A stretch of DNA of 64,000 nt from Rachicladosporium sp. CCFEE 5018 (GCA_002077045.2 KZ111154.1:306748-370747); one strand, 5' to 3'; positions 52,239 through 63,855 are shown, counted from the stretch's first letter. Translations and numbers: made by a program. Notes: generated by a model from the letters alone, not told the origin.

Positions 52239-53329
52239 ATCGGCTGCTTGTGTACTCAAGTCCGAGTGATAAGTGCGGTGCGTCAAAGTGATGTTGTTGT
52301 GAAGTTGTGCCATTTTGCAAACGCGTGGCAAAATGCGTGTGGTCGCTAGCCTGAAGCGGCCCGCTTTGGTGAAGTGTTGTATTCGAGGAAGGCGCGACGG
52401 AGCCCTCTGGAAGGCACGATAGACGTGATCCTGCCCATGTCTGTGTTGGCGACCAAGACATTTGCGACCTTGTCCGACTGCTGGAAATGCATATGTCCGA
52501 GCGTAACAGCATCATACTGGAAGTCAGCAACTTACGGGTGATTGCATTGATCCGACGGGATCTTGCACGAGCAAAGCAGCAGACGCAGGGTACGATACGA
52601 ATGAGCTCACACAACTGAAGAAGGGGATTCATGGCCTTCTCCAACGTCAATAGAGAACTCTCACTACCAACTCAGGCCAGTATGTATCGCCATGAGCGAT
52701 TGAGTGGCAAAGCATGCCTCACGACAGCGGTCCATAGCTACATGACGCTTGCCATCGGTACCAGATCTCGAGTGTCCACACCTACACGGTGACTGCTCTT
52801 CATTCTCGAGATGACCCCGGCACATCGCCACGACGTGTCCATCTTTTTGTTTGCGTCGATCAGATGCGGGTGACGGTCGGTGTCCATCAGGATGGAAGGG
52901 CGCGTAGCAGCATGTATGGCCGTGCGAATGTGTACAATGGTCCTTCAAGCGGTAGACAGGATAATATGAGCTATGCTTGGAGCTCCTAATGTCACGATAA
53001 CGCGGCCAGTGGACAGATACCTTGCTGAAGGTCGAGACGCGCATTGATGTGATGTCTCTGGTCAGCACGGGCCAACCACGCTTTCCCCTCCCAATTTAGC
53101 AGCCCTTCGACGTAAGATGCGTTGCCTCAGCACACGAAAGTCCAGCTCATTGACAGCAGCATGTATACCATCGAAATCGGAGGTTGACACTTCGAGATTT
53201 GCTGCGCAATGTATACCAGGTGTCGCGTTGTGCTGCTACACAGATCTCTGTCATCTATAAAACTTGTCCTGCGAGCTGCCAATACCCAGAGACAGCGATG
53301 CTGAATAGCTGGCGCGTACGAGGACTTCA
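52239..53329. other. Intergenic, about 1.1 kb
   Basis: Counterpart of 3052-4052 in position but not obviously alignable. It holds the promoter of the giant gene copy 2 and the 3' flank of the membrane-protein gene. No gene, RNA or repeat recognised. Confidence 0.45.
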
Positions 53330-54037
53330 TCATTCAATCTCACGACCACTCTCCTCCCATACGCTCCCCTCCACTTGGTGCCCAAGCCTCTGATACCCTT
53401 TCCGCAAGTCCGTAAGCCGATCAGCATAACTCCTATGCACACTCACAGCTCCGCGATCATCAGAATCGTGATGTCCCAAACGCGCCATTCTAGACTGCAT
53501 GTGCGGCGCTGTTAAAGTCTGCAGGGCCTTGATCGAGGGCTGTTGCACGCTTGCCTGGCTGACGGGAGCAACTGCGTATCGTAGCGGAGCGACCTTGCAC
53601 TGTCTACGAATGCTAGCGGCGTCGTCGTGATTCTGTGCAGGTGCTGGAGTGTGTGGCGGCGCTTGTCCAGGGTAAGTCGACAGTCGTGTCGGTGCAGCTG
53701 GGCGTGGCCATAAGGGCAGTGTTTGCGTGTCATTCGGTCGCGCGGGTCGATGTGACAACCGTCGAGTCCTGTCCAGAGACAGGCGTGGACTATGCCCAAT
53801 AATCGATGCTCGCCGCCAAGTCACCGGAAGCCCAGCTTTGGAGGGTGTGAACGTCGCGATTCTCTCGGCTTCGTCTCGTGCGGCATTTCGTGCTGTGCAA
53901 GTGAGTAGTATAAAGAGCGTGAGAACGAGGACTAAGAGACCGAGGAAAGAGAGTACTGCGAAAGGATCGGACAGAGATGGATCTGTGTTGCGTGGGTGGA
54001 GATCAGGGAGAGTTGTGGGAAGGACTGCGATAGACAT
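53330..54037 (-). CDS. Small single-pass membrane protein, copy 2 (intact)
   Basis: 235 residues with no intron, start M-S-I-A-V-L-P-T-T-L-P. Residues about 30-48 form one membrane helix (LSFLGLLVLVLTLFILLTC), followed by CTARNAARDEAERIATF and a long basic, proline-rich tail that contains DDAASIRRQCKVAPLR (conserved between copies) and a C-terminal RLTDLRKGYQRLG. A tail-facing-cytosol topology is likely. I do not recognise the family and make no functional claim. The tail is about one third different from copy 1 while the first 75 residues are nearly the same. The gene is divergent from MPS1. Confidence 0.7.
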   Translation of the reverse strand: MSIAVLPTTLPDLHPRNTDPSLSDPFAVLSFLGLLVLVLTLFILLTCTARNAARDEAERIATFTPSKAGLPVTWRRASIIGHSPRLSLDRTRRLSHRPARPNDTQTLPLWPRPAAPTRLSTYPGQAPPHTPAPAQNHDDAASIRRQCKVAPLRYAVAPVSQASVQQPSIKALQTLTAPHMQSRMARLGHHDSDDRGAVSVHRSYADRLTDLRKGYQRLGHQVEGSVWEESGREIE

Positions 54038-54795
54038 GCCTTCTTGCGGTGTGGTGGAGGATGCTTGCCTTGCTGGGTGATTGATCGCTGCGGTCTCTCG
54101 ATAAGCATCCTCGGCTCTTATAGCGCCAACAGTGATTTCGGTCGAATCCTGACACTAGACACAAATTGATGCGAGACTGTCTGAACACGCTTGCCGCGTT
54201 GATATTGTCGATGATGGGCTTGAATACCAGCCAAATGCCTCGGAAGTCCAAGACATTCGCACATCGTGTCTTGCCCGGACCATTCAACGCCGTCGATACA
54301 AGCTGATAATGATGCTCAGCGATTTTCGTCTACCCGAGCATGCTGTCAGGGCGGGCAATTACTCGATGTATATAGATGCACTCTACATCTCATTGTAGAG
54401 CTCGCGTAAAGATGGAGGGAGAACCTTCGGGTGTTGCCATCACAACATCCGTCAACGCCAAACTTTGAGACGCGACTCGCATTGGAACCCGGCCCTCGAC
54501 CCATAGACCATGTAACAGTCTTCCACAGCTCATTCCCCGCATCTTCGCCGGCAGTAATGTCGCATATGTGTTGACTGTGTCGTTCGCGCATCTTGGACCG
54601 GACTCAGTATACTTAGTGCGACCGAATGGCGACGACGCGCAACAGATACAACCCCCGGACGACAACAGCGACAAACCGACAGCGACATCTTGTCCGTCAC
54701 TAACGAGATACGACAGCAGCGACATTGTAGTTGGCACAGAGGGAGAAAGAAGAGGGGATCGCAGTGAGGGTGTGAAGAGGAGTTTTAGGCGCATA
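54038..54795. promoter_or_regulatory. Divergent promoter region, membrane protein / MPS1, copy 2
   Basis: Counterpart of 4758-5512. The kinase frame is open upstream from 54568 but without an ATG in either copy, which supports the start at 54796. Confidence 0.45.
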
Positions 54796-57528
54796 ATGGC
54801 AGCTGTTGCTCATGCGCCGCGCCCGTATCTTAGGCGCAATTCACCGCTTGCGACACACCGGAAGCCGATAGGATATCCAGTAGAGATACCAGTCATCAAA
54901 TATCTGGATGTCAGTGATAGCGACTCGGACGATGAGCCACCGCCATTCTCCAAGTTCACAGAGGCGCTGCTGAAGAACGGCCCTGTACCTTCTTCGCCAC
55001 CACGGCAGCAACCGAGCTCAGCAGCGAAGCAGTTCGCGCGATCAGTCAGCGCGCCCAAAAATCTGGACACGCCTAGCAGACCCGCTTACAAGATCATCCG
55101 GAAAAGCTCTCCATCAGCCCTGGGTAGCAGCCAAGGCGTGAATCGAGGACACACGCCACCCCGGATTGTACACATCGGATCTGGCCAGAAAGGATCCGGA
55201 AGACGTACCATCAGCATCGGTGGACCCTACCCGAAGACGTTCGGCGTAAAGCGAGATCCCACACCTCAGCCAGAGGTCAAGCCGGAGATCGTCACACCAG
55301 CGCCAGCACCGCGAGCCATCAGAGTCACTCGGATACGAACAGGCAGCAATGCATCACAAGATGCTCACATCCAGTCCAGCTTCTCGACTAGTAGGCCTGG
55401 CTCGAGAGACGGACACCAGCCTTCATCTGACCAGCAGAGACCGGCGCAGCTAGCAATGGCGCTTAGCCGACATACTTCATTACACCATGCGCCAGAGACA
55501 GCATCAAGATATGCACCATCTACAGTGAGCAGATCACGTAATGCATCGGCAGAGGTAGCACCACCTCCTGGGTCGATCCGGATCAAGCGCGCGCCTATGA
55601 CTGGCACGTTCCTCAAAAGTGGCCCAGTGAGACGAGGCTTCCGGAGACGGGACAGCGAGGAGAATATCTCACCTGCAGATGACTATCAGAGCGGGTCTGC
55701 TTCGGCAAATACTCACTTCACTCCGTCACAGGCGAGTGTGTACCCAGATGGAGCTCGGAGTCGAAGTGGCAGTATCAACACTCGAGCAACATCAGTGGAG
55801 CCAATCTCGGTGCATGACTATGCACTTGACAAGAACACGCCGTACGAAGCGCGACCGGCATCGCGACAAGCAGCCTCGCAGCTCTCGCGAAGTCAGATCA
55901 GCCAGGACTCACGCCCACCTTCACGGCAAGCTAGTCATGAGCTTCTGCGCAGTCGCCAACCGAGCGCAGAACGTGCACCTCCCTTACGACAGCCCAGTGC
56001 TCCGCCAGCAGACTCACTGGGATCGTCAGACCGAGTACGAAGACCGAGCGATGACCACCCGCCTGCAGCAAGACTTGTACTTGAGCAGAGACAGCCACAG
56101 CGCGTTCCCAGCCTTCGACAACAACAACATCGATATTTACCGCCAATATCACACGCAGCAGACGGCCAGGAGAATATGCCACCACCCACCTTTCGCCGCA
56201 ACAAGGATCAAGACTTCAAAGCCTTCGGACGCCCGGCCCTTTCAATCATGTCCGACGACGACAAGCCCAAGATCCGCCCTGTAGAAGAGACTCCTGTGCC
56301 CGTCCCGGCAGCCCAACAAGAACGTCGTGCCCTTGGCGCAATAAGCGGCAACACGCCACATCGAGCAGCACCCGCTCCGCCACCCAAGATGAGCGTCCTC
56401 GAAACTGCCACAGCAACAGGCGGCGCCGGTACGACCAAGTCCCGCCGGAAACGCTCCCACGTGGTCCTCAAGGGTAAGATCTTCACGCAGATGTCTCGGC
56501 TCGGCAAGGGAGGCAGCAGCGACGTGTACTGCGTGATGGCCGAGAACTTCAAGACATTCGCGCTGAAGAAAGTCAAACTCGATGACCTCGATGAGAACAC
56601 CGTCACCGGCTACAAAGGCGAGATCGATCTCCTCAAATCGCTTTCAGGAGTCGAGCGCGTAGTGCGTCTGATAGATTGGGAACTCAATGACTCCAAACAG
56701 GAGTTGCTGGTGCTGATGGAGAAGGGCGACACAGACTTCAACCGCGTGTTGACAATGAAGATCGCCACTCCGGAAGCAAAGTTGGACTCGGTCTTCATCC
56801 GCTACCACTGGCGCGAAATGCTCGAATGCGTCGCCGCGGTCCACGAACACGACATAGTCCACTCGGACCTCAAACCCGCCAATTTCCTGCTCGTCCAAGG
56901 CCGGTTGAAACTCATAGACTTCGGCATCGCCAACGCAATCGACACCGACAACACCGTCAACGTGCACCGGGAATCCAACGTCGGCACACCAAACTACATG
57001 TCCCCAGAAAGCATCACGGACACGAACACGGGCTTCGCCGTCGGCTCTCGAGACGCTCAGGGAAGGATCGTGAAGAAAGATATGGTCATCGGCAAAGCGA
57101 GCGATGTGTGGAGTCTGGGATGCATTCTGTATCAGATGACTTACGGCCGGCCGCCCTTCGCGCACATCCCCAATCAGATCGCGCGTATAATGGCGATTAC
57201 GAATCCGAAAGTCGCTATTGAATTCCCGGACACTGGTATCGGAGGCGCTGCGGTACCAGCCTCCCTTAAAGGCACCTTGCGAAGATGCCTTCAACGCGAT
57301 CCGAACCTCCGACCTACTGCGCAGAACTTGCTGAGCGACGGGGATGCTTTCCTCAACCCTGAGGCTGGAGGCGCGGTGGTCATGACTGAAGACCTCTTGC
57401 TACAAATCATCGGGAAGGTCGTCGAGCGCTGCAAAGCTACGGAGAAGGGCTTCCCGACTGAAGACGAGTGGCGAACGTACCCGAGGAGTTTCATAGGGAA
57501 GATCCGAGAGATGGTGGAGAAGGGATAG
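54796..57528 (+). CDS. MPS1: Mps1/TTK-type dual-specificity protein kinase, copy 2
   Basis: 910 residues, the same length as copy 1 and with the same first ATG (M-A-A-V-A-H-A). The kinase motifs LGKGGSSDVY, HSDLKPANF, LIDFGIA and GTPNYMSPES are all present. Differences include SLSGVERV for SLSEVERV, GFAVGSRDAQ for GSAVGSRDAH, and four changes in the last 128 residues. Upstream of 57143 the DNA is nearly identical to copy 1; downstream most changes are at third codon positions, so both copies have been under selection to keep the protein. Confidence 0.92.
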   Translation: MAAVAHAPRPYLRRNSPLATHRKPIGYPVEIPVIKYLDVSDSDSDDEPPPFSKFTEALLKNGPVPSSPPRQQPSSAAKQFARSVSAPKNLDTPSRPAYKIIRKSSPSALGSSQGVNRGHTPPRIVHIGSGQKGSGRRTISIGGPYPKTFGVKRDPTPQPEVKPEIVTPAPAPRAIRVTRIRTGSNASQDAHIQSSFSTSRPGSRDGHQPSSDQQRPAQLAMALSRHTSLHHAPETASRYAPSTVSRSRNASAEVAPPPGSIRIKRAPMTGTFLKSGPVRRGFRRRDSEENISPADDYQSGSASANTHFTPSQASVYPDGARSRSGSINTRATSVEPISVHDYALDKNTPYEARPASRQAASQLSRSQISQDSRPPSRQASHELLRSRQPSAERAPPLRQPSAPPADSLGSSDRVRRPSDDHPPAARLVLEQRQPQRVPSLRQQQHRYLPPISHAADGQENMPPPTFRRNKDQDFKAFGRPALSIMSDDDKPKIRPVEETPVPVPAAQQERRALGAISGNTPHRAAPAPPPKMSVLETATATGGAGTTKSRRKRSHVVLKGKIFTQMSRLGKGGSSDVYCVMAENFKTFALKKVKLDDLDENTVTGYKGEIDLLKSLSGVERVVRLIDWELNDSKQELLVLMEKGDTDFNRVLTMKIATPEAKLDSVFIRYHWREMLECVAAVHEHDIVHSDLKPANFLLVQGRLKLIDFGIANAIDTDNTVNVHRESNVGTPNYMSPESITDTNTGFAVGSRDAQGRIVKKDMVIGKASDVWSLGCILYQMTYGRPPFAHIPNQIARIMAITNPKVAIEFPDTGIGGAAVPASLKGTLRRCLQRDPNLRPTAQNLLSDGDAFLNPEAGGAVVMTEDLLLQIIGKVVERCKATEKGFPTEDEWRTYPRSFIGKIREMVEKG

Positions 57529-57935
57529 GAACCTGCATTTGTTATCGAGTATCTTCAGCGGTGGCAGCATTGTCCTTGTGATCGGGTTTGTGCGAGCCAT
57601 TTGGCCGTGAGGAAGGGGAAGCGGGTATAGGGTTTGGATCAGCGAGTGTCTGGTAGGACCGGCTGTTGGATAACGACTGAGTGTGAAGGAGAGGAAGAGA
57701 GTATACTTTCGTAGATGCAGTCACTCACTGCAACCGATCATTCACTACCACAGCACTGCGCCTTTTTCTCACTCTCATTGTGAGCAGATATGCAGCGTCG
57801 ATGACCGATGAGACGAAGTGAAGCAGACAATGTACAGTATGGAAACGACACGCCAAGCCACCCCTCCACCACCATGTCACCCCCACTAACTACCAGACCA
57901 CATCTTGAACCAACAACATTTCACACACTACAACT
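57529..57935. other. Intergenic, MPS1 to TMA22, copy 2
   Basis: Here MPS1 and TMA22 run in the same direction, unlike copy 1. The region matches copy 1 only up to about 57720, after which the TMA22 promoter begins, marking one edge of the inverted segment. Confidence 0.45.
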
Positions 57936-58585
57936 ATGGCAGACACAGCAACCGCTCCCACCGGCGATGTCCGCCCAGCGAAGAATGTAATCTACTGCGG
58001 CGTCTGCACCCTCCCACCAGAAGTAGGTACGAAGTCCACTCCATCTCTCCCTCTCCCCTCTGCTCCCCTCTAACACCACGCACTCAGTACTGTGAATTCG
58101 GCGGCACAACAAAGAAATGCGAAGAATGGCTCGAGACCCACCATCCAGACCTCCACGATGAGATCTACTCCCCCGACGCAGCTGCCGCAGCTTTGTCGAC
58201 ATTGTCCGTCGACGCACAGAAACGAGCAGAGAAGGATGCCCAGAAAAAGGCAGCGAAGGCCGTAGCCCAAGAAGCCCGCGAATCCGAGAAACGCGCCACC
58301 TCCCGCATAACCATCAAACGCGTCGAGCGCAACAAACGCAAATACGTCACAGAAATCTCCGGGCTCGAGCACTTCGGGATCGATCTCAAGAAAACTGCCA
58401 AGGAGTTCGGGAAGAAATTCGCGACGGGGAGCAGTGTGACGAAGACTGCGAGTGGGGGCGAGGAGGTTACCGTGCAGGGCGATGTGAGTGAGGACGTTGT
58501 GGAGTGGTTACAGGAGAATCATGGCGAGGTGCCGGAGGAGAATGTGGAGTGTGTTGAGGATAAGAAGAAGAAGGGTGGGGCGTGA
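57936..58585 (+). CDS. TMA22: Tma22/DENR-type translation factor, copy 2 (two exons, inverted relative to copy 1)
   Basis: 194 residues from exons 57936-58022 and 58088-58585 with a 65-nt intron at the same phase-0 position as copy 1. YCGVCTLPPE|YCEFGG spans the splice and RITIKRVERNKRKYVTEISG marks the SUI1 domain. Differences from copy 1 are few (P for L near residue 8, T for S in the LETHHP/LESHHP stretch, LQENHG for LSENHG). The gene is on the plus strand while copy 1 is on the minus strand between neighbours of unchanged orientation. Confidence 0.92.
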
Positions 58586-59274
58586 GGAGGGATTGACTGC
58601 CTGGGACGGAAGGGGCCTTGGGGATGTGGATGAGGGGAGGGAGACTGCGAGAAGGGTCGTTGAAGGACACGCTGTCACGTGGCTGGCGAAAAGCCGTGGC
58701 ATGTTGAGTCAAAGGCGATGGACTGAGCGTAGGGCAAGCGGTGCGAGCTGAAGCATGCAATTGAGGGCTTCAGGTAGTCTAGCGCTCCGCGTACGGTGAG
58801 ACGACCACTTTCGACCTCGTTCGGACTGCGTCCTCCGTATCATTATGGAGCCTGCTCCCAATAGCGCGCCCACGCTCTCTATGTCCTCGCTGTTCTCCCG
58901 TGAGATAGTCCGATGTCCTCCAATCCCGGTGCACGGACGCTAGATTCGTCGTCTCAACCATGTGGGTGAGCACCATCCCGCCTGACGGCGATCACGCTTG
59001 GCCTGCGCCAGGATTCGATGGCATCCTTCTCCTCCCCTCAGCTCCAAAGCGGCTCTGCAAACCGTGCCTCATATTCCCTTCCCATGCCGGGCGTCATCGC
59101 TCGGGTCCGGAGAGCCGCAACATATCAGTCTCCCTGTAGCAACTTCAGAAGAAGACGGCAGTCCTCCGATCATCAACATCATCAAGTCATGCGTGCGAGT
59201 CCAAGTCTTGCAAGTCCGTCTCCATTCGACTTCGGCAACAGCGATGTCCCATGGTGGCAGGTCACACGAGTTCC
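58586..59274. other. Convergent intergenic, TMA22 / CGR1, copy 2
   Basis: About 690 bases between two converging stop codons. It is not clearly alignable with 9294-10071 of copy 1, where promoter sequence lies instead, as expected if TMA22 was flipped. No gene seen. Confidence 0.4.
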
Positions 59275-59662
59275 TCAAGACTTCAGCAACTTGTTCCTCT
59301 TCTCCCGCCTCTTCAGCCGTTCCACACGCTTCTTGTGCATCTTCTCCTCCATCTTGGCAAAGCGCTCTTTCTCCTCTTTCGCGGCGCGCTTATCTTTGAT
59401 GGCTTGGACTTTATGCTGTGCAACAGTCAGTATGACGCCCCTACCAGCAAGCAAGTCTACAACATACCTGTCGCTCCGCTTCCTTGACCTCCTTCATCTC
59501 CGTCTCGGTCTTCGACACTTCAGCTTCGTGGGCCGTGCGCTTCTTGCGTATCTCGTAGCTCGTAAGTCCTGAAGTTGGGCGAAAAGCTTTGCGCGTGCCG
59601 TGCCATTGTTTGCCGTTGACTCGTTGGCCATGGACGGGTGGCTGGCCTGTAGTGGTGGCCAT
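59275..59662 (-). CDS. CGR1: Cgr1-type rRNA-processing protein, copy 2 (two exons)
   Basis: 111 residues from exons 59662-59468 and 59415-59275, with the intron (52 nt, GTATGT..CAG) at the same place as in copy 1. NGKQWHGTRKAFRPT and the KRREKRNKLLKS tail are unchanged; exon 2 begins with H where copy 1 has R. A telobox-like element lies 82 bases upstream. Confidence 0.92.
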
Positions 59663-59743
59663 TCTTGCTCTTTCGGCTCAAGTTAATCGGTACACTAAGG
59701 TACTACAGTGAAATAGTTTCATGAAGTCAGCCCAAAAATGTCG

Positions 59744-59757
59744 ACCCTAACCCTAAA
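59744..59757. promoter_or_regulatory. Telobox-like element ACCCTAACCCTAAA upstream of CGR1, copy 2
   Basis: Second instance of the element at 10530-10542, preserved although neighbouring bases differ. It lies between the divergent CGR1 and ORT1 starts. Confidence 0.55.
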
Positions 59758-59966
59758 GTCCGACAACGTCCCCAAAAATTGCCTCGCCCACACCGCATGC
59801 ATGTGACAGTGAATCTTTTTCTTTCACGACCCCCCGGGCTGTTTAGTGACTTTTGCACCACCCTCGCTACCAGCGTCTCTGCTGTCACAAGACATGCCGT
59901 GCTAATCACAGTCACTACATGTAACATCACTCGCACAGTTTCTCACATGCAACGCAATCACATGCC

Positions 59967-60980
59967 ATGGACTCGAAGACCGCACCTTCGTTCGCTGATG
60001 CCACCCTAGGTGGCCATGCACCACTCACTACCAAAGAACCGATAGCAACAAAAGCCTCCGAAGCGATGAGGGATATAGCTTTTGGCAGTTTTGCTGGTAT
60101 GGTGGGGAAGATCGTCGAATACCCTTTCGATACTGTCAAGGTGCGGCTTCAGTCGCAGCCAGATCACCTGCCGCTGCGGTATACTGGGCCGCTGGACTGC
60201 TTTAGGCAGGGGATCAAGCAGGATGGGGTGAGGGGATTGTACAGAGGGGTCAGTGCGCCGCTGCTGGGCGCTGGGGCGGAGACAGCGTGTCTGTTCTTCT
60301 CCTACCGCACGGCCCAGAACATCCTGAAGGCTACGATACTTCCGCCCGAGATGAAGGACATGGACCAGCTTCCTCTTGGCCCGCTGGTCGCTGCAGGTGC
60401 AATGTCAGGCGCCACCACTTCTTTAATCCTTACACCGATCGAGCTGGTCAAGTGCAGGATGCAAGTCCCACTCCCGTCACCCCTAGATCCTCATCTAGGC
60501 CCAAGCAACGGCTTCCACAGCTCCGTCGTCTCGCCCATCGCAGTGATCGGAGATGTCTACCGCCGCGACGGCCTAGCAGGATTTTGGCGTGGGCAGCTCG
60601 GCACCCTCCTACGAGAGACCGGTGGCGGAGCAGCATGGTTCGGCTTCTACGAAGTCGCCGCGCTTTACTTCCGCAGTCGCCAGTCAGCTGGCAATGACAC
60701 GAGTCTGACTATCACGGAGAGTATGCTCGCGGGTGCTGGAGCGGGTATGGCGTACAACTTTAGCTTTTACCCGGCTGATACGATCAAGTCGAAGATCCAG
60801 ACTGGTGATCTTGCGGACATCCGGGGTGGGAGGCAGAGCTTTGTGGGTGTGGGGAGGGCGTTGTATCGGACGCATGGGTTGAAGGGATTGTATAGAGGGT
60901 GTGGCATCACGTTACTGAGGTCTGCGCCGGCGTCGGCGTTGATCTTTACGATTTATGAGGGATTGAGGAAGGCATTCTGA
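59967..60980 (+). CDS. ORT1: Mitochondrial ornithine carrier, copy 2
   Basis: 337 residues; the three carrier signatures YPFDTVKVRLQ, TPIELVKCRMQ and YPADTIKSKIQ are unchanged from copy 1. Replacements are few and mild (FADAT for FPEAT, PPEMK for PPDMK, PLPSP for PLTSP, RGGRQSFVG for GGGRQTFLG), while synonymous differences are many from about 60130 onward. Both carriers therefore look functional. Confidence 0.88.
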   Translation: MDSKTAPSFADATLGGHAPLTTKEPIATKASEAMRDIAFGSFAGMVGKIVEYPFDTVKVRLQSQPDHLPLRYTGPLDCFRQGIKQDGVRGLYRGVSAPLLGAGAETACLFFSYRTAQNILKATILPPEMKDMDQLPLGPLVAAGAMSGATTSLILTPIELVKCRMQVPLPSPLDPHLGPSNGFHSSVVSPIAVIGDVYRRDGLAGFWRGQLGTLLRETGGGAAWFGFYEVAALYFRSRQSAGNDTSLTITESMLAGAGAGMAYNFSFYPADTIKSKIQTGDLADIRGGRQSFVGVGRALYRTHGLKGLYRGCGITLLRSAPASALIFTIYEGLRKAF

Positions 60981-61293
60981 GGTGGGCAGTTTCTGTTAGC
61001 GAGGCGTTGGTGGAGGAGCGTATTAGGGTTGTGCATAGCGATGCTGGGAGCGAGAGTGCATCCGGAGAGGCGAGTGCCACATAGATATAGAGATAGAAAT
61101 GCATTCGATCTTGTCATTTTGTATGAGCACGCGACACCCTCGCGCAGCAGATGTCTTGGCACGGCTTCACGTTCACCCCGACTTCAACTTCCAGACTATT
61201 GCAGGCATATGTAGAGACTTCGACATTAACGTCTCAAACCGTCTGTCGCGCCATGCAGTACTGCTCTGACATGCGAACCGTGAAGTGTTCGCC
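60981..61293. other. Intergenic, ORT1 to RAD17, copy 2
   Basis: Counterpart of 11767-12086 with small indels. High identity resumes at about 61130. No ORF of note. Confidence 0.4.
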
Positions 61294-63855
61294 ATGGCGC
61301 AAGGTCGCCTGATACGTCGTAAAGTAGTGACCGTCTCCTCCGATGAAGACAAGGGGACCAATGCGCCAATCATTACCGCAAACGAGGATAATGGATCTGG
61401 AGAGGAAGCATCCATGAAGCCAACGAAAGGAAAGCTCGAGTCCATCAAGACGTAAAGACGGCCTCAGCAATCCACTCCTTCGTCAGCCCACGACAAGTCC
61501 GTCAAGGAGTCGCCTAGGAAGTCCAAGACCACCAAAGTCAAGTCCAAAACCGCCGTGAAAGATGAGTCGAAACCATATGGCAAGCCGATCTACTCTTTCT
61601 TCAATGGAGCCACGCAGAAGCAACTCTCACAGCCATCAGCACCATCAAGTCAGCCCCGGTCTTTAACACCTCGCCCAGACCTTGAGACTATCGACTCAGA
61701 TGAGGAACAGAACTCCAAGGTCAAAGTCTCGAAAGGTTCCAGCACCGCTCTCGCCTTACGCAAGCGCAAGCTACACCCAAGCCAGTCTTTCGAAGACGAC
61801 ACCAGCCTTGCCCCTCTACCAACGCAAAAGTTCCGCAAGACAAGCGAAGATGGCCGCACGCCTTCTTTCTCCATCAATAACAACGACAAGCGATCCTGGA
61901 TCGAACAATTCGCGCCTATTGATCTGGACGAGCTTGCTGTGCACAAGCGGAAAGTTGCTGATGTGAGGGGATGGCTTGAGATGGCTTCCAGTGGACGCCG
62001 GAGGAAAGTGTTAGTGTTGAAGGGCGCGGCCGGGAGTGCGAAGACGACTACGATCAAATTATTGGCGAAGGAGATGGGTATCGAAATTTCGGAGTGGCGG
62101 AACCCGGCAGGTGCTGATTATGCGAGTGAAGGGAGTGTGGGTGCAGCTGAGCAGTTTAATGATTTTATTGCGGCGGCTGGGCGGTCGAGTGGACTGGTGT
62201 TTGGCGCTGAAGGCGATGATGCAAGAGATTACGCGACGACTAACGAGGCAGAGGATGATCGAACTAGCGGTGGCGGGAAGCAACTGCTCCTAGTTGAGGA
62301 GTTTCCCAACACGTTCTCGAGGACATCGCCGGTGCTCGAATCGTTCCGAGCAGCGTTGTCCCAGTATCTGTCAACCACGCAAGCGCCCGACAAGTCGCCT
62401 ACGCCTATAGTTCTGGTTGTCTCGGAGACCCTGCTCTCGACCAGCACAGCTGCGGCCGACAGCTTCACGGTGCATCGCTTACTTGGACCTGAGCTACTCA
62501 ATCATCCATATGTCGACACGATTGAGTTCAATGCGATTGCGCCGACTATACTCACGAAAGCACTCGAAACGATTGTTGTCAAAGAAGCGCGCAAGTCTGG
62601 GCGTCGAAAGACCCCCGGCCCAGCCGTACTGAAGCGACTAGCAGAGACAGGCGACATACGCAGCGCTATCTCCTCACTCGAATTTCTTTGCCTGCGAGGT
62701 GATGATGAAGGTACTTGGTCAGCCAAGGTAGCATTCACGAAGCCGAAAAGAGCACCGCCTCAAGTCGCTCTGACGAAAGCCGAAGAAGAAGCGCTACAGC
62801 TGATTTGCAATCGTGAGAGCACTCTGGGCATCTTTCACTCTGTCGGCAAGATCGTGTATAACAAGCGCGTCGATCCAACTCCGGGCACCGAAGTAGCGCA
62901 GCCGCCTCCGTGGCTGCCGCAACATCATCGCGTGAAGATTCCGGAAACGGACATCGAGTCACTCCTCGACGAGCTAGGCACGGACACCTCAACCTTCATC
63001 GCCTCCCTCCACGAGAACTTCGCCCTCTCCTGCAACACTGGCAGTACAGAAGAGACGCTCGACAGCCTGACCGGCTGCATTGACAATCTCTCCGACGCCA
63101 ACCTTCTTTCCATCGACCGTTTCTCATCAGGCACGAGATCGTTCTCCGGCTCTGCTACGGACACACTACGGCAAGACGAGATGGCTTTCCAAGTCGCCGT
63201 GCGAGGCGTGCTATTCAGTCTCCCCAGTCCGGTCAACAGAGGTGTACCAGCAAGTGGCAAGAAGGCAGACGCGCATCGGATGTTCTATCCTGCTAGTCTG
63301 AAGCTTTGGCGGAGAAAGGAGGAGATTGAGGGGCTGTTGGATCTTCTGACTTCGGATGCACAATCTGGTGCCAGCGTTCTGCCCGAAAGAGGAAATAGTG
63401 ACGGAGCGGACGGCGTAGCAGGCTGGCATCGCCAGTCGCTCGATCAGAGTCCATCAACGACCCAAGCCGCGTCAAGCTCTCTCAGCACCTCCTCAAAAGC
63501 CTCCACGCTCCTAGACCGCCTTCCCTACCTCGCGCACATCCTCCCAGACTCGCCTCAAAACTCTGCTTTCCTCTCCCGTGTGCGCAAAGTCGTCAACATC
63601 CAATCTACACCTCCCCTGCTCACCTCAGCCAACGACGACGAAGACGCAGCAGGCCAGCAAGACGCGCCGCCAGGCACGGAGCAATGGGCTACCGATCGAC
63701 CTGACGACGACGCGCCAAAGCAGGCGAGAGGGGTAAAGAAGAAGGCCAAGAAGCCTGGAGGCGTTGGGAAGGGCGAGTTCGGTGGCGAGTTGGGGATGAG
63801 ATTAGAAGGTCGAGTTGAGGGGTTGGTGATTGAGGGAGATGATATTGAGGATTAA
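61294..63855 (+). pseudogene. RAD17: Rad17-type clamp loader, copy 2, early in-frame stop
   Basis: Same length as copy 1 with no indel. Codon 54 is TAA (61453-61455) where copy 1 has TCA (..SIKT-stop versus ..SIKTSRQ). The first ATG at 61294 gives only 53 residues. The long frame behind the stop has no ATG before the methionine in GWLEMASSG, close to the P-loop GAAGSAKTT, so re-initiation would lose the N-terminus, including GKPIYSFF. The AAA+ core and everything after about 62934 are identical to copy 1. A sequencing error or a rare splice could rescue it, but as it stands the copy is broken. Confidence 0.7.
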
